From the NCBI RefSeq assembly GCF_047675955.1, contig NC_132911.1, positions 73,937,133 to 74,001,132 of the forward strand: DNA of 64,000 bases. The letters are read 5' to 3'. Under the pieces are notes generated by a model. The model was given only the letters and a program-made list of their open reading frames with translations, was not told where the DNA came from and made no database searches. Of this stretch, positions 60,767 through 64,000 are shown piece after piece. Every line of letters starts with the position of its first letter. Within the stretch, counting starts at the first letter, position 1. Both the position numbers and the translations under genes were made by a program. Origin of the DNA: Chlorocebus sabaeus (Eukaryota > Chordata > Mammalia > Primates > Cercopithecidae).

Positions 60767-62032
60767 TCATAATCTTTTTTTTTTTTTTCCTAATTTTTCC
60801 AGTATGGCCTGAATCTTACAAACAGCCTCTTTTCTGGCCTGCCATACAGAGTCCTCGTCCCCAGTTTCAACTGAATCCAGTTCCAAAAGTTTCTTGGTTA
60901 GCGTTTCTTCCAGAAGCCAGTATGCTTAGTCTATCTTTTTTCCTACAAATTCTTCTACTTCTTGTTCAAGATACTGGACCTTCTCCAGCATGGTTTTGTA
61001 ATACTCGGAGGAGTACTTTCATCTGAAGGTACACATTCTTCAGGAAGACTGCTACTTTAATCTTGACTGTTGGGATGGTCACTGGTGGCATTACCATACG
61101 TCTGAGACTCAGTGCTATACTGGACTTGGGAATCCAAAAGATCTGAATCATTCTTGTTCACTGTCCCCAAGGATTCATACTGATGGACACTGCAAGGGAA
61201 GCTGTGCCGGTTCATGCTTTGATCTGATTGGCTGCAGGGGTGTGAAGAATCCTTGGGCTGCTGGAGTGGGGGTGTAGGGGTTGACTGAGGAGAGCCACTG
61301 CTAGGCCATGGTGAAGTACCTCCGGTCATGTAGAGATTGCCAGGCGGTGCTGAGGGCGCTGATGAAGGCCAAGGATAACGGCCACCCACCCATTCCATAA
61401 GCACCAGGAGAAGGCCACCCATCTTCTTGTGGTGGTACAATTCGTCCTGATTGTGGAACACTACGATTACCATCTCTGTAATGATAATGGGGCAGGGTCA
61501 TTCCAGGGTTCTGTGAGGCTGGATACCCTGCAACCTGCCGCCTAAGAGAGGGTACTTCAGTCTGACAGTCCTGCCGAGAATAGACTCAACGAGAGACTGG
61601 AGTTGGGCTGTTGCCAGGTGAACGGTAAATATTTGTAACTTCTGTGGAGTAACAGGTCTGAGTATAACCAGGTGCATTAAGCCCCTAAGTATGAGGCAGT
61701 ATTTGCCCCAGAGCCTGGGGGGTAAGTTGGACCATATGGTCCATTTGTATAAGAATTTAAACTGGTGGCTTCCTCTGGCTCGACCAGGCTCTGGCCAGGC
61801 GCCTCCAGAGGGATAGTACCCATCGCCTCCTCCACCTTCTCCCAACCAGGTGGTCTCCACTGGGCCGCCCCCCACGCACCCACCAGGAAATGGGAGGCTG
61901 GGGAGGCTCGAGATGAAGAGGGTATAAGGGTGGAGGTGGGTGCTCTGGCACGTCTCCAACCCCAAGCCTGTAGTAGCGGCCATAGGACTGACCATCAATG
62001 GGGCCGTAGCCCAAGCGCCTCAGGGCCTACAT
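60767..62032 (-). pseudogene. BAG4 pseudogene, coding-derived part
   Basis: About 1266 bases correspond to the 457-codon BAG4 reading frame (1374 bases including the stop). The shortfall of about 108 bases is almost all explained by one missing block after residue 90 of the parent, plus small indels. The frame changes at least near 61850, 61762 and 61400-61500. Unrelated plus-strand frames in the same place are shadows. Confidence 0.5.
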
Positions 62033-62263
62033 GGGCTCCGCTGCCCTGAAGTACTTCCCGCCCCCTACGGCCAACCCATCAGGCAGGCCAAATTAAGTTT
62101 TAATTTATACAAGCCACTGCATATACCTAGACAGTATCACTTGGGTGATTTTGCTCTACAAATACAAAATTTTGGATAAGATCCAAAACCTTACTCAAAA
62201 TTCAGACTTAGTTCTCATTTCAGATTATGGATTTCTCTTTCCAGATGCATAGAGAAGTAATTT

Positions 62264-62560
62264 TAAAGCCAAGCATGGTGGTTCACACCTGTAATCCCAG
62301 CACTTTGGGAGGTCAAGGCAGGCAGATCACCTGAGGTTGGGAGTTTGAGACTAGCCTGGCCAACATGGTGAAATCCTAAAGATATGAAAATTAGCTCGGT
62401 GTGATGATGCATGCCGGTAATCCCAGCTACTCAGGAGACTGAGGCAGGAGAATTGCTTGAACCCGGGAGGCAGAGGTTGCAGTGAGCCGAGATCACGCCA
62501 CTGCACTCCAGCCTGGGCTACGGAGCAAAACTCCATCTATTAAAAAAAGAAGAAGAAGAA
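62264..62560 (+). mobile_element. Alu with AAG-type tail
   Basis: Two-arm Alu with a small deletion at the first arm's end. The tail is taaaaaaagaagaagaag. Confidence 0.5.
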
Positions 62561-62574
62561 AGTTTCAAGTCTAC

Positions 62575-63154
62575 TGTATTGGTCAGGGTTCTGCAGAGAA
62601 ACAGAACTAAGGGAGATCTAGATAAACTGATACAGGTACAGATAAAGAGATAGAGATAGAGATATATAATTTATATAAGGAGATATACTGTGAGGAATTG
62701 GCTCACATGATTAAGGAGGCCTAGAGGTGCTGAGATCTATAGCTGCCAAACTCAAGACTGAGGAGAACTGATGGTGTAGTTCTGGTCAGAGACCAAATCC
62801 CTGAAAACCAGGGGAGCTGACATTGTAAGTCCAAGTCTGAAAGTTGGCAAGCTCAAGCCCCAAGAAGAGCTAAATTTTCAGTTCAAGTAGGAGGCAGGAA
62901 AAGACTAATGTCCCAGCTCAAGCAGTCAGGTCAGAGGCATTTCCATTTGCTCAGCCTTTTTGTTCTATTTGGGCCTTCAGTTGGTTGGAAGAGGCCCATT
63001 CACATGAGGGAGGGCAACCTGCTTTACCTGGTTTACCAATTCAAAGGTTCATCTCATCTGGACACGTCCTACAGACATATTCAGAATACTGTTTGGCCAA
63101 ATTTCTAGGTGTCCCGTGGACCAGTCAGGTTGACACACAGAATTAACCATTATA
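62575..63154 (-). repeat. MLT2-like (ERVL) LTR
   Basis: Antisense text: attggtcagggttctgcag, gaggaattggctcacatgat, ggccttcagttggttggaag and caggttgacacacagaatta match MLT2-class LTRs. It is solitary, with no internal region on either side. Confidence 0.5.
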
Positions 63155-63309
63155 TGTACTAAGCTAGAAAAGCCTTCTAAATGTTACAGTTCACATATGA
63201 CGAAATCTTAGCAGAGATTTTCGCAAATTTGACAACAATCCTAAAAATGTATGTGATATTATGAATAATGAAGTGTGAAACTGAAGCAAACTCTTTTTAA
63301 AGATTTTTT

Positions 63310-63430
63310 AAAATATAGAGACAGTCTCCCTATGTTGCTCAGGCTGACCTCAAAATCCTGTCCTCAAGAGATTCTCCTGCCTCAGCCTCCTGAGCCGTGG
63401 GGACTACAGACATAAGCCACTGCACCCAGA
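63310..63430 (-). mobile_element. Alu monomer fragment
   Basis: Single antisense arm, gagacagtctccctatgttg to cactgcaccca. Confidence 0.5.
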
Positions 63431-63439
63431 AGAAATAAA

Positions 63440-64000
63440 CTTAGATAAAAAAGAATGAAAAGGAACAAACAAAGCCTCCAAGAAATATGGGACTATGTGA
63501 AAAGATCAAATCTACGTCTGATTGCTGTACCTGAAAGTGATGGAGAGAATGGAACCAAGTTAGAAAACACTCTTCAGGATATTATCCAGGAGAACTTCCC
63601 CAACCTAGCAAGGCAGGCCAACATTCAAATTCAGGAAACACAAGAACACCACAAAGATACTCCTTGAGAAGAGCAACCCCAAGACACATAATCGTCAGAT
63701 TCACCAAGGCTAAAATGGAGGAAAAAATGTTAAGGGCAGCCAGAGAGAAAGGTCGGGTCACCCACAAAGAGAAGCCCATCAGACTAACAGCAGATCTCTC
63801 AGAAGAAACCCTACAATCCAGAAGTGAATGGGGGCCAATATTCAACATTCTTAAAGAAAAGAATTTTCAACTCAGAATTTTATATCCAGCCAAACAAAGC
63901 TTCATAAGTGAAGGAGAAATAAAATCCTTTACAGACAAGCAAATGCTGAGACATTTTGTCACCACCAGACCTGCCTTACAAGAGCTCCTGAAGGAAGCAC
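63440..64000 (+). mobile_element. L1 ORF1 region, runs off the window
   Basis: Encodes pieces of L1 ORF1p such as LQEIWDYVKR, ESDGENGTKLENTLQDI and QENFPNLARQANIQ. The frame is open at 63455-63667, shifts, and continues (ADLSEETLQ, RILYPAK) to the edge. L1 primate-specific class; an unknown length continues beyond 64000. Confidence 0.5.

Larger units (their letters stand above)
57912..62089 (-). pseudogene. BAG4: BAG4 processed pseudogene, nearly full-length mRNA copy
   Basis: This is an intronless copy of the mRNA for BAG4 (SODD), an Hsp70-binding co-chaperone that restrains death-receptor signalling. The start-like ATG is at 62032-62030, followed at once by TAG (62029-62027) where human BAG4 has a Ser codon. 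Recognisable pieces include HPPPPLYPL, ETTWLGEGGGGDGYYPSGGA, SLNSYTNG, MTLPHY, GNLYMT and DSDLLDSQVQYS. They occur in different frames, so there are several frameshifts. The BAG-domain end is followed by an expanded A run and a TGA at 60769-60767. A long 3'UTR follows down to an AATAAA at 58016-58011 and a decayed A-rich tail (about 57984-57912). A block of about 36 codons after GSHQ (near 61762) is missing. Recognition is strong; the parent's splice form is inferred. Confidence 0.5.

Noticed and set aside
63455..63667. Open frame at the right edge
   Set aside because: It is part of L1 ORF1, not a host gene.
1..64000. CRISPR arrays, operons, phage or other prokaryotic systems
   Set aside because: The window is primate nuclear DNA. 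The regular repeats are microsatellites and transposons, without spacer structure.
1..64000. tRNA genes
   Set aside because: I saw no cloverleaf with matching A and B boxes apart from the internal promoter-like boxes of Alu and MIR elements.

Overview
This window is nuclear DNA from a primate, most likely an Old World monkey such as a macaque, baboon or close relative. It carries the 5' end of one protein-coding gene, SLCO5A1, on the minus strand, set in repeat-dense DNA. The primate call rests on dozens of Alu copies and L1, MaLR and MLT2 elements. The Old World monkey call rests on two young AluY copies (about 490-790 and 56391-56669) whose variants match my memory of the cercopithecoid AluYR group, and on an OATP5A1 N-terminus that differs from the human protein at about ten remembered positions.

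Layout. Positions 1-40194 are SLCO5A1 intron 2. It holds L1, L2 and MIR fragments, about 20 Alus, and a TMX1 processed pseudogene (about 8050-13035) split by a MaLR provirus-like element (8724-11525) and a solo LTR (12334-12698). Positions 40195-41593 are SLCO5A1 exon 2, with the start codon at 41101. A CpG-rich region (about 40300-43640) covers exon 2, a proposed intron 1 (41594-43261) and a proposed noncoding exon 1 (from about 43550 down to 43262). From about 43650 to the end is upstream intergenic DNA. It holds more Alus, a large GGAA/GGGA microsatellite (48584-49085), a 7SL RNA pseudogene (52982-53579), a nearly complete BAG4 processed pseudogene (57912-62089), an MLT2-like LTR and the start of an L1 ORF1 region.

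Only SLCO5A1 looks like a functional gene. Its first coding exon gives residues 1-302 of a transporter of about 848 residues. The two processed pseudogenes are broken by frameshifts and stops. I found no prokaryote-like or undescribed multi-gene system. What deserves a second look is structural: insertion histories, three local duplications outside the common repeat families, an overlapping upstream reading frame at the SLCO5A1 start, and GGAA and CCG repeats near the promoter.

Limits. All family assignments come from reading and memory, without alignment. Repeat boundaries are good to about 5-30 bases, and subfamily names are tentative unless diagnostic bases are quoted.
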